Assembly: GCA_024195265.1 (NCBI GenBank) | Contig: JAJLRJ010000002.1 | Coordinates: 50,806,543-50,870,542 of the forward strand | DNA from: Dendrophyllia cribrosa | Taxonomy: Eukaryota; Cnidaria; Anthozoa; Scleractinia; Dendrophylliidae | Length of the DNA: 64,000 bases | Direction: 5' to 3' | Part shown: positions 12,201-25,500 of the stretch, piece by piece | How positions within the stretch are numbered: the first letter of the stretch is position 1 | Layout: the number at the start of each line of letters is the position of its first letter | Made by a program: the position numbers and the translations under genes | The notes under the pieces: model-generated | The model's input: the letters and a program-made list of their open reading frames with translations, nothing else | What the model was told of the DNA's origin: nothing | The model's database searches: none

Positions 12201-15200
12201 TGGAAAATTTCGCAAAGTCAGAGCCAAACACATTTGGTACTCGTCCCCCAATACAGAGGTTTGTTTGGGCAGCATTTATTGGTCGCGAAGCTTCTGCTTT
12301 ACCCATAGCATCTGAAGCTTGAAGAACGTCGTTTTGGTACAGGGACAAACCTTCTGATTCACTCCAGGTACTCATCAGATAAAACCAGTTGTCAAATACC
12401 AATGGGGCGGAGACCTGAGAGGAACGTATGTGTCAATGGATACTTAGCAATACCCGGTAATTGATAAATATAGAAAGACGGTAACTTTACATTGTTTTTA
12501 GATACAACTGTTCAGTTTTGTTAACAATTACTATACTAGTATACAGAAAGTAATCGCGTTCGAAGAACGCAATCCTAATTTCGTGTTGGTTGTCCTGTGC
12601 TTTATCTGCAGTAAAATTTAAGATTTTTTGGTGTCCGGTCTTCCAAATGGCCACCCCTATTGTTTTTATTCAGGGGATCATTTCCGCCGGAAATTCCTTC
12701 GAACGCGTCTCCATAATCTGTGATTACTGCTAGTATTTATCAGGTGCCACGAAGCTCTTTAGAACCTCTAATTTTATTGGCCCTGCGTATCACGAAGCTC
12801 TATTGTTTTAGGGCTAGGGTCCATTGTTGTGTTGTTTGTTCTATTGTTTCCTCAGCCAATCCTGTGAAGCGTTCTAAGAGCTTCGTGCCCGCCCTTATTT
12901 ATTGGCTACTTGTTACGTAGAATCATGTATAAATAAAGGTTGTATGTATGTATGCATGGATGACCATGATGGAGTTGGATCACAACTTAAAAAAATTGGC
13001 TATGTGTTTGAAGTTGTTCCCTTGTATCTTGAAAAATCACTAAAACCTGATTATGATTTGTCCCCCCCCCCCCCCCCCCCCCCCTCCTTTGAAGAATCAT
13101 TTGATATTTTCTTCCTGCTGCAAAGGCATATTGTGTATAAGTAAACTAGAAATACGTGTCTCGCAGAACCTCGCGAAGCTCGGGGGAGAGTGTACCGCAA
13201 AATTTTAGCGACGGGTGAGGGAGGGATGGAATTTCTGGTTTAACTGGAGAGGTTGGGTTGCATGGCCATAATGGCCTCGAAATTTGAAGTTGAGACACTC
13301 TCTTTCCCAGTCTCTTCTTAACTTGTATTCAGTCAGTACAGTTTTGACCAAAAACAACAAAATCTTTGTGATATTGCTTCTTAAAGGTGAGTGGTAGCAA
13401 TACTGTGTATTTTCCAGCAATCAAGTAAAACGCCCTTGGGATACTGGGGAAACTTATGTTCGTTTCTAAGAGCATAAGCAATTGCATGGTCAAACACGTT
13501 TGTAACTGAAATAACAAAAATCTGCTAAACGTGATCGTGAAACGAGCAAAAGCACAAACACAAAACTTCAAAGCACGCAGAATAAAAGCGAACAAAAACA
13601 AAAAGTAGACAGACACAAACTCGAGCAATTTGTCACTTGTAGCCAGCGCAAAAGCAATAGCCGAAAGTAGAATCGAGTTCTAATTTCTGCAACGGTTGCA
13701 GAAAAAAATTGTTTAAGCGTTGAACAGCGTTACACCCCTTCATGAACTGACTTGTCTCGCATAATTTTCATCACGTAGCAACCTACTGTATATGCATTCA
13801 TATACCCAGTCCTTTTCGGGCAATGTTGCAATACAGGTTGAAGGGAACATTGCCAAGTGTAACACCCACTATCCATGTAGCTGCCACGTAGCAGGCTGAG
13901 CCGTTGCTAGGCAAGCTGCACAAAACTGACATTAAAGAGTGTAAGACCGCCTCTACACTACTCAGTTTCTTACCTGCCACGCCTTTTGTGAAATAGCCAA
14001 AATAAAGAACACCTTCCCATCCTTGATATACATCGACACTCCACGAGTCTGCGAGCTCTGAGCACCGGTGTCGAGCAAATACTTGGGCTCCTTGTATTCT
14101 TTGACCGACTTGTCGAATTTCATACTCATACCAAGTGATAGCCCCTTGCCGCAAAGAGCAGGGTCCATAAGACAGTCTGTCATGCTCATATCAGTTGTTA
14201 GAAAGTCCGACTGTCCATCAAGTGACACTCCACCGTCGCTGGCGTGGATGTTCTTGCCATGGATACGGAAGGCAGGGTTACCCTCTATGAAGCCTTGAGG
14301 GGTGATAGATTTGAACCTCCAGAAATAGATGCTGGGTACTGTAGTGGTGTAATGGAAGGCTTGGATTAGTTTTCAAATTTTGTGTGTGATCGAAAAGTGA
14401 GTTAATTTTAAAAGCACGGTTATTTTTTTAATCAATTTTTTAGCGTTAATACAGGGCTCAATCAAAGCAGTCCTCCGACTGCAGGGCTTGCCCCGCTAAA
14501 ACATCGAAAAAACATGACAGACTGTAAGAGCAAGTATTCTCCCTGCTCATGCATCTTTTATACGATATTAATACTAATTTTAATGTTCTTGAGGGCTTAG
14601 ATATCTCACATTTTCATAACAACAATCTCTGCACGAAGTTTTTAACAAGACCGGGAGGATATACAATATTGACAGAAGTTTGAGTGTTCTCTCAAAGTGG
14701 CAGGCAGTTTAAAATAAGACAAAGTGTAGAGTATGACATAGTCAATCTGCTGTTAAATAAAACAACCAGCCAATTTGAAAAATACTGTTTAACTAAAAAA
14801 ACTATACTTCGAATAACTAACTTTACAAAACTTACCTGGAGGGCTGTTAACTACAATTCCGCCATCAGGAGCAGCTTCACCTTAACGAATAAAATAAGGT
14901 CGTAAGGTCGTTTATTTACCCACTAGCGACGTAATCGGAAACGGAGTCGGAGTCGGAAGCGTAAGAAGACGGAATCGAAAGCTCTACGGAATCGGAAGTA
15001 TCAGAAGGTTTTCTTTTTCTTCCTATTCCGCTTCTGCTTCCGTCCTTTACGTTCTAGTGAAAACAAGTAATTTAATTCCACTAGATTGTAACTTTGTTGC
15101 GATTCAGATTCCGTTTCCGATTCCGTTTCCGAAAACAAAACAAAAATTTAGAAAACAAAATTTCGTATTCTTCAGGAATTTTAATATTGGACGCCCTTGC

Positions 15201-18200
15201 CAGTGAAAGTGTTAAGGCTCATCGTTGCTCCCTTACCTCCTTTACCCGTGATTCTCATCACAATGGGATCCCCAGTCGCCTTGCTGGGTGCCACTATAAG
15301 TCTCGGCTGTCCGTTAAGAAGTAAAGTCTTCTCCTCTCCAGGCACAACAGCGTTGATGGACAGGTCGCTTGGGTTGCTGACTTCCTTGGTGATGATGCTT
15401 CGTTGTTCGGGCTCCAACCTGAAGCCATCGGGTGGATCATTATCGCTTGTGATCACCCTCAATGCCACACCCGCTTCATTCTCCACCAAGAACGACACGT
15501 GGAATCTCGGGGCAGGGGACAGGTCATCTGCACAAAAAACATTTGTGGCACAGTAAATATGGCAGAGCTCAGATCATAACGTAGTCATCCGTGTAAGGAC
15601 AGCTGCTAATAAAAACGACTGTTGATGGCGAGTCATTTTCAAATTCCAATTCCATTCGGAAACAGTGGAAGTAAGAGTCACCTCGTGGATTCCATTGAAA
15701 TTCCTATTTATTTATTTAATTTATAATTTACTTATTAATTAATTAATTAATTAATTATCAAGTCTTCAGTTTTAGGGACTTCCCTCACCGAGACGATCAA
15801 ACTAAACAAGCTTCTAAGGATCCGTCCACAATACGCCGGATAAATTTGAAAACGTAACTTTATTCTTACAGTTAGGCCGGCCTACCGTCCGTCTAGAGTG
15901 AAAGAAGTTGAGAATTCAGGCTAGGCGTTTCAGTGTGGACGGACAACTTTTGTTGCATTTTCAAAGAAAAAGACGCCGTTTTCAAATTTATCCGGCGTAG
16001 TGTGGACGGGGCTTAAAAGAAGGTATAGAGGCGAGGGGCAAAAAAAAAAAGTGATAAACATGGTAGAGAGCGGAATACAAAAAAAAAGGAAGGAAAAAAA
16101 ATACAACACTTCCCCTTTAGAGCTAGCATTGAGTTAAGGGCCCAGTCCTCTACACAAATATAGTGCCATAAGACATTGATTCTTGACGATTGGGTTTGTT
16201 GAAAAAGTTACAGCATTGATACTGCCGCTTTGACCAAATTTGTACATAACACGTAGCTGCTTTTCCTAATTCAACGACTGGACCTGCTAAACAAACAGAC
16301 ACACTCACCTCCAGGCTCCACCAGCTTGACTGAGACCTCGGTCACATCCTGCTCATAATCACTGGGAACAACCGAGATTTCTCTCTCCCCATTCAGCAAG
16401 AAAGGTTTATTAGTCGAGACGCCCCACACACGGAACTTCACGGCTGAAGGGCTCCTAAGCCTTTTCACTATCCTGTTGCATGTTTCGCCTTTCAAGGAGA
16501 AGCCGTTGGCCGGTTGACTGTCGCTTGGAGCCAAAACGATATCTTCTGCCTCGGTGTTGTTTACAACAAGATTGATGGTGTACAACTTAGACGGTTGGAT
16601 CGACACTGCAGATAAAAACAAATTTCAGGTCAATAATCCACAAATTCGTTTAAAAGATTCTTATAGGTTAAGGGAAACAAGATAACGTAAAGTTCATTTT
16701 AGAAACTGATTTGATTTCTCTTATATTGTATAAAACAAGAAGATTCCATTTTGCTGTGGTTTTGTTCAGTTACAAATCCTAACCGCTCGAACTAGTTGCT
16801 AAGCTTCAATTAGGAGAACTCTGTCCTGACTATCAAAAAGAGAAATTGGTAAAACGGTATCGCAGCAACAACACCAACGAATTTCACATCAGGTTACAGT
16901 GTGACATTTCATCATAGTGAGAGTAAAATTATCATGTTAGGTGTGTACAGGGTATCACCATCACACCAAAGTATAGGCCGGTTTTCAATTGAGTGTTGTA
17001 CGCTTCGTGATTGGTTAAAAAATCTCGTGCCACTTTCTTGACCAATCAGAAGTTAAACCAAAACCGATCGTTCCTTGTCTGTACGCGTTTTCCCGCGCTT
17101 GGCGCCGGCTACATGTATTTGCTTCGAGTTCTGATTGGTTTATTGGATTGTCGGCGTCTGTTGTGATTGGCCAGAGTGATTACTTAGTTTTTGTTTTGCG
17201 ATACTCAATTCAAAACCTCTCTATAACAAACAAATATACTCATTTCCCTTCAAGATAAAATTAGCACCATCTTGAAACTCACCATCTTTACTGTAATATT
17301 TGGACACTGAATAAACTCCCGGCGCTTCTAAATAACTGTTAAACACCACAAAGGATGCGATGTAGAAGTTTGCAAAGAACTGTCCGTTGCCTCCGACGTT
17401 ACGTCCAAGGAAGAAGTTTTCCTGTTGTGTCCAGTCCTTCATGTTCTGTACACCCACCCCTCCTTTGTCCTGTGCCAGCTGCTTGCCGTTGATGAACAGG
17501 CTGAGCCCATTCTTCATGCGCCATGTTGTGACCAGGTAGAACCATTGGTCTGTGATAACGTCTGTTTCAGCCTGGATAAAGGTAATGGCAATTGTACACA
17601 TATCCAGAATTACACCCAAGTGTTGTTTAGCAAATACTTCATATGTGACAGAATAATGTGCGTTATGGTGAACTTTTATTGATGAGGACACTTTGTGATG
17701 CCTATCATGAATAAGCGTGGCTACACAAATACAGTGTACCTTCTGCGTGCAATCCAAGATATTACTCCAGTTGCAAAGGGTCATGATCTGACGCTTTAGT
17801 GATACTCAAAGAAGTAGTTAGACTGCAAAACAGTCAGTATTTTTGCGCAAGGCAACGAAGAAAAGCACCAAAAGCTGAGGCGGTCGAAAAGATCTGGAAC
17901 GAGTCTGAATATAGAGTGAGACTGGGGAGAGGATCAAAACTTCTGGCGTCCCTCTCAAGCTTTAGATGTAAAAACCGACTGTTCTGTAATCAAACAATTA
18001 ACAGGTCCAAGCTTTCCTAACCAAATCTAAGGGCTGCAATAACAGAATAATACATCCCCTAGATTTCGCATATAAAATAGTTCTTTAAACCCCAATATTA
18101 ATAGGGCTTCTACATCTTGCCCCCAAGATGACAAAACTTATCAATAGGGAATTCCCTTGTCATAACCAACTTTCCTCGGAAAGAAACGATGATTAAACTG

Positions 18201-21200
18201 GACTTTTCGAAATAGCCAGATGGTAACAATGGCACATGTAGATGCTTTCTGCCCAAACATTAAAGCGGCTATTCCAAATTATAAATCAATATCTAAAATC
18301 TCATTACTATATTAATGTATTGTCTAATAAACAGGTAACGAGAATATAGTAACAACTAATAATAAGAGATTAAAGCTGACACGTACCTTCCAGCGGGTGT
18401 CATAAGTTGCCAGCTCCATAACCATTTTCTTATTCAACAAGTAAAACGACAATCCGGGGGAATTCACGCTCTTTTCCCCCGTGTCCAAAATATACCTGGG
18501 GTCATCATACTTCAGTACTGCAGCTGGAAACTTCAGCTTCATACCAAACGTGAAGCCGTCTAGGAAGCCTCCGGGATTTGACAGCGCATTCTGGCTGCTT
18601 AGATGAGAGCTGAGATAACCAGTGGAGCCGTCCAGAAGAAGACCTCCGTCCACCGTCTGACAGTTGCCGTTCACCTTTAAAGTGGACTTACCAAGGATGA
18701 AACCGTTTGATATGACAAAGAACGACCAGTATTGACTTGGGGATAGTGGCGGCATTGCTGAAAGAAATGAACTAGAGTTTATAACTGTTCCTTGCGGGGG
18801 AGGTGGGGGAGGTGTGGGGGGGGGGGGGGGGGGGGGGGGGGGAGGTTGGGATAAAGGGACTTAACTTCCCGGTTCCCGTACAAGGAATGACCAGTATTGA
18901 CTTGGGGAGAGTGGCGGCATTGCTGAAAGTAGGGGAAGGGGGAAAGGGGAAGGGGAGGTTGGGACACGAACTTAAAGTGCAACTAACCCCAATTTTTTTC
19001 TTTCGCTAAATAAAATCTCCTGTTTGTCCTGATTAGTTGCGCGAAAAAATTATCGTAATTGATAAAATCCCAGCGTTTCTACAGCTGTTTGAAGTTGGGT
19101 GCTTCTGTCCCATTACCGAGCATTTGTGGGAGCTGGGTACGAACTTTGCTGTGACGTCATCGAAGGAGACCATTTGCCGTGTTCTCATAAGCATATCACC
19201 GCGAAGCGACAAAGGTGAAGGCATTTTAACGCGAATGGTACTCAAAAGCCAAAAAAGGGATTTTGTGAAGTCCGATGCCTTTTTTGTGTTTGCCCACAGT
19301 TCCTTTGCTCTTCGCATCATGAAAATCAATCTCCTTCGATGACGTCACAAGACGCCCAAACAAAACTCGGACCCATTCTTCACATTGCTCGGTAGTGGCC
19401 GAAAGAACCGCCAAAATTTGAAACTTTAAAAAATTATAAAAAATCAAGGAAAAATGCTACGGTAAAAAAAATTTCGCACTGGTAATCAGGACAATTAGGA
19501 GATTTCGTTTGGCGAAAAACATTATTGGGGGTTAGTTGCACTTTAACTTCCCGGTTCCCAAATAAAGAACGACCAGTAAAAATAAAGAACGTAATGTATG
19601 GTTGTACGCAGCGTAAAATTACACTTACTTGGTCTCTCCCCAGCACCATCTGTTATAAAACAAAACGAAAACAAAAAAAAAACAGAAAAACGATCAATAA
19701 ATTTAAGTGTCAATTGAATCTATTATTCATGCTATTGTTTTATCAGGAGGGCATCCAAAATCAATCGTCCAAAAGCGTGTTTCCTGCTTTGCCGCCGTCG
19801 TTTACACGACACAAAGCAACTCATTGGCTGATTTCACAATAGAAGACGGACAACGTTTCGGACAAACGAGTCATCTCAGACAGACAAATCGTCACAGGCT
19901 GAACACGGGTTGGGGAAGCTTTTAGACGAAAAAGTCATATTCTTTTGTTTGTAGATTTGTTCCTTCTGTCAAGACGATATTTAGGGGTGGATTTGTTTTC
20001 GTCTATACGGATAAGTCATCCAAAACTCGACTTAACTTCACATTAGACAAACAAATGGCCGCATCTCGGTTTTACCACACCCAAAGGCTGGGGAATGGGA
20101 CTAGCAAAGGACGTCATGGTTTGTGGTACCCTGTAAACAGGATCCTTTTAGGAGGTATTGGGTTATAAGGAAATCGGCGAGCGAAGGGAATGGAGCGCCG
20201 TCTGCAGGGGAGAGAAGTGAAAAACCGCGCGCGCGCGCTCGCCCCCTCGGTTCGCTCCGCTCACCGATTTTTATCTCGTGATTACGCGAAGCGTTGAACG
20301 AGATATAGTATACGGGGACAATTAGGCAAATTTTCACTCGATTAATCACTCAGATGTTAACGTTTTTTTTAATTCCCTAGTGTATTTACGTCATTCAGTT
20401 GTCCAGACAGTCTCGTTTCACACAATGCATATTTATGTCACGCTAAGATGTTTCGGTCGTTTTTAATCTGTTTTAATCTCCAATTCTTTGATTTCAAACT
20501 CAGTATGGAAAATTAAAACCGATCTGTGGACTTAACCTTACGTTGTTTCGTATTCACGAGATGGCTCTTGGAGCCCTTTGATCTTTAACCCAATACACCC
20601 TGATAGGAGCCTGTTCACTGGATAGATTTGTGAGAAGTAAATTAGCCAACACAAGGCGAGTTCTCCGTCTGGAAGATTGTCTGTCCAAGTGATTTGTCCG
20701 TCTTCTAGTGAGCGAATAATATTTTACACACCTGATATGACCAAGGGCATCACCATCTGTTTCTTACTCGGCGACACATTCACACTGACCATGCCATTAA
20801 TCAGCAGGCGCTTTTCCGTCGCCGACTCTACAGCCAAGAATTTAATCGACCTCATGTGATCAGTGACTTTGCTGACGGTCAGCATGCTGCTAGGCTCGAT
20901 GTTTTCACCATTCAGTGGCTTGGCGTCGCTTGACATCAGCGTGACCCTGACCCCTGCATTGTTCGTGATTTGAAGTAGGACTGAGAACTGCTGGGATGGT
21001 GGGATCACTGGTGGCATATCTAAACGAAACATCAAGGGATATTATAAATTGACGAATAGAATTCTGATAATAAAAGGCGGGTAACATCCTGAAGTGTGAC
21101 CATTCAAATGCCGCCCTATTCTCCCACGACTGCGATGGCGGCGGCGTCGGCGGCGGAGACCGACGACGATGATGATGATGATGACCATTCAAATGAAAGC

Positions 21201-22475
21201 TATTATAGAAGTACTTTTCTGTGGTGCTGATCAATATGCTGTACTAGATGGCTGTAACGTTTAAGTCTGGATGAAATCATATACAAGGTGGTTCTACTTT
21301 TCGAGTCTGTGGATGAAATCCTAAAGTGTGACCATTCAAATGAAAGCTATTGAACACCACTTTATCATGCTTATGCAATCTTGTCAGGGTGCTATAGCAC
21401 ACACCCTATTCCCGTAGCCTGCGTGCAGTAGTCTCCAGAGAAGAAAGAAATTAAGAGATGTCTGCGCGCAAATGAAAGCTTATGCAATCTTGTCAGGGTG
21501 CTATAGCACACATCCTATTTCCGTAGCCTGCGTGCAGTCGTCTCCAGCAAAGAAGGAAATTAAGAGATGTCTGCGCGCAAATGAAAGCTATTGAACACCA
21601 CTTTATCATGCTTATGCAGTCTTGTCAGGGTGCTATAGCACACACCCTATTCCCGTAGCCTGCGCGCAATCGTCTCCAGCGAAGAAAGAAATTAAGAGAT
21701 GTCTGCGCGCAGGCGATATTGCTCGCTACAGATCTATGCTAACTATAACTTACATTTGTCGGTGATGTTGATCACTTGCCATACCCCCATTTTCTCTTCC
21801 GGGATGATAATTAAACTAGGCTGATTATTAAGAACACACGAGTGGTCAGCTGCTTTGGCCCAGAAGGTTATCGGATTCCTGTGTGTCACGTTTTTGGTTA
21901 TTTTCACAATGGTTCTTGGTTTGATTAAAAATCCCTCTGGAGGATTTTTGTCGCTTGTTGTGATTTGTACGCTCTGAGTTCCGTAGTTTGCGAAGCGCAT
22001 GCTGATATAGAACAATGTCACTGGGGACGCTAAAAAAGAAAAAAGAAACACTTTGTAAATACAGTCAATTCTCTCTAAACGGACACATTTCTACGACGGA
22101 CAGCTCCAGTTGGCCTCTGCCGCACTACAGTCACTCACTTTCTAAAGGCGAATATCTGCTGACGTCATTGTTCACATTTTGTGCCATTTGCATACGAATT
22201 AACGAAGTGAACGCATTGTGCTAATTACCAATTCTGAAGTACAAGTTCAGATTGTTAGCCCTTTGCATGTGAAATTTAAGAAATTATGAGCTATCCATGA
22301 GGGTCTCATTGGAGTGGTGGCTTTTACGGTTAACAGAAAATTTAGATTAATTTCCATTACTTTAAAAAGTTAATTAATAAAACACAAGAACTCAAATAAC
22401 ACCGCTAGCCCTAGGATTTTACTAACCCTGGTTGGTTATTGGTCACCGTGAGAGTAACTGCAGTTTTTGCGGGAA

Positions 22476-22508
<33 letters not shown>

Positions 22509-25500
22509 AACAATAATTTAAATAATAACGCTAGCCCTTGGTTTTTACTAACCCTGGTTGGTGACTGTGAGAGTAACTGCAGCATTTGTATCCTTAGTTG
22601 GGATGGGTTTAAGCTCTAACACCGGTTTGTAGTTAATGAAAAGCTTCTTGTTCTCGTCAGCCTTTAGGTACGTTGTAAAGCGAACTGCAAGAGGTGATCG
22701 AATCTTCTTTGTGATAACTGCGATCATGTTTTTCAGGATAACAAAGCCACCTTTTGGGTCTCCATCTGAGGGCATGAGTACGATATCACCGCCAGCCCTG
22801 TTGACGATTCGCAGCACAAGGTAATACCACTGGTTGGAAACTGCGAAGAAAAATTCAGATTTAGATACAAATTCTCCTTTCTTGTCCTCATACGTTTCTT
22901 ACAGAAGTAGTGTCTAGAGAAGTTGTTAAAATATCGAGATAATTCTTGGGTGGTCATGTCCCTAATTCTCATGACCTCTCTGAGTTATTTGGAATTGATA
23001 TTACAAGGAGAAAGTTGGTGATGATCAATCGTTTTTCACCGTTTGGCCACCAAACGCAAGTAGTCGCACGTCAACCCAATTTAAGCGGCCAATTACAAGC
23101 ACGACTGTGTGGGACAAGGCCGACAGAACTTGCGTACACCTAGGAGTAATCAATTAGCTACATGTACCATCTTGGGTTCTTGACCTCGTTAGTGAGATTG
23201 ATCATGAAGTTAGGTCATCATATTAGACAAGGAAGTATTATTAGAGCGGTTTTCAATTGAGTGTCGTAAAATCAAAACCAAAGTGACCGCTCTGGCCAAT
23301 CACAACAGACGCAGACAATCCGATAAACAAATCAGAACTCATGTAAGTACGTGTACCCGGTGCCAAGTGCGAGAAAGCGCGTACGAACAAGTCACAGTTG
23401 GTTTCGGTTTTACTTCTGATTGGTTGAGAGAGTGGCGCGAGATTTTTTAGCCAATCTTAAAGCATAGCAATACAAAACCAAAGCAATCGCAATTTTTTTT
23501 CTACACTCAATGGAAAAGCACTCTCATTCAACTGTGACCAATAAGAATTTCATACTGCATCGCTAAAGACAGTAACTTACTTGGTTTGCCAATAACCAGG
23601 TTAATGGGGATCACGTTTTTATTCCGAACGGGCCTCAAAGTTATAAGCTGCGAGCCATTTATCAACAGAAACTGCTTTCTGGTCTCGGCATCAACAACGG
23701 CAAACTGCAATGGTGGGACATTGGGCTCCACTACTGGAACATCCTTGGTTATCATTGCGATAACATTGGCGTTGATAGGCATACCGCTAGCCGGGTCGTT
23801 ATCACCTGGGATGAGGATAACTTTCTTGCCGGACAGATTTGTGATTTTCATTTTCACGAAATAGTCCACTAATGGCTGCTTGGACACAACTGAAAACAGG
23901 GCGAAGAAAATGATTACGTGATTACATTTATACTGGAAAGCCATTTAATTTAATCTCAAATGCACAGCTGGCCATCCCCTGGAACACAGAGAAATTAAGG
24001 TTACAGTGTACCTTCGGGGGTGTCTCCAGCATAACAGCTCTAGCGTCTTAAGATTACACTTAATATACCTAAACCCAGATATCAAATTAAAGCTTATAGA
24101 GCTGGCTATCTAAATATGGAAACCATTTGGTAATAAAATGAATTGTCGAATTTTTTACGACGTCTAAATTCGAACGTCCGAATCAGATTTAAAACGCTAT
24201 AACTCAAAGCGATTATTGTATTTTGCTAATTTGATTTGTTCTCGGGTTTCCGGACACGAAGCGCTAAATTTCCCATATTCAATGCCAGTGAAAAGTTACA
24301 GAATATTTTCGAAAAGGGGAGAAAAAAAGTTGGAGTGATCGCACGGAAATGGCTCTTGACGAAAAAGTTTTCGGAAATAAGAAATTCGCCGACACGTTTT
24401 TGTTGATTATATGTTAGCCTAGCTTGTGTCCAAATTTGAGGAAAATCGAACAAATTCCCTTTGAGTTGTAGCTCTTTAAAGTGTCCCCTACAAGCGAAAA
24501 ATTAACTTAGAGAAAACAGCGCTTAGAAAAACATATCGCTTCATAAACAAACTCCGCCCACAAAAGTTATACCGTCATTTCTCCGTCAATTTTCACTATT
24601 TTTCGATAATTTTTTTTTGGATGAAAGTTCATTCTGTAAACTTTGTTTTGACGCCAAAAAAAAAATTTCAATAAATTTTCGATCTGAAGGTACACTGTAA
24701 CCTTAAGAATAATTCAAAGATATTAATATCGTTTGAACCTTTAACCATCAGGCTCCCAATCACAAGACCAACACACCAACCACTTGTGAAGTTGGTTTGA
24801 TCTGCAAGGACCACCAAGCAACGCTCACTGGGAAGGAGCGTTGCGTGACCAAATAAAGGCATAGGAGACTAAGCAAAGGCTACCAACAAGTGCAATACGC
24901 GAAAACCAATAAACACCCGCTGGCTGCCTCGCATGTGAAATTCTCTAATGGGCTGCAATCACTGCCCAGTGGCATTGGCTTGAGGTTAACTTTGCAACAA
25001 TAACAATAACGATCCGGGGAGATACAGGATCGAGGCCTGATGAGAACATTCTCTTCATTCTTTTTCCACAGTTCATATGAATTTATTTTGATCAATACAC
25101 ATTATCAAGTATAAGGGTAAAAGGCTTTTAGCTAGAAATTGAAAAGTGGGCGTCCTTAAAAAAAAAAGGATTAGGTGCAATTTTCATGAATTTCTTCAAA
25201 AAGTGGACGCCTGGACACCCTGCTGGCTAAAAGCTTGAAGGGTAAGCAAGAGGTTCGAGTCAACGGGAATTCCAGGAAATAAGATGCTAATGTCTAAATT
25301 TACAAAGTATGCAAATCTACTCACTGTTCTTCCAGAAGAATCCAAAAATCTTATTAACCCACTGTTGATTGAGATACTGCTTGAAAACAGCAATGGATGA
25401 CACGTAAACCAAGCCACACATTTGCTGGGGTGCCTGTGCCAGTCCGCGTCCAACAGCAAGGTTAGGTTTAGCACTGTACACAGGTGTAGGCGCTGCGTTA

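Noticed and set aside
18860..18935. Possible extra exon copying the start of exon 48
   Set aside because: It has an acceptor, but its only downstream donor-like GTACGG would end in a phase that does not fit exon 48; treated as a partial duplication.
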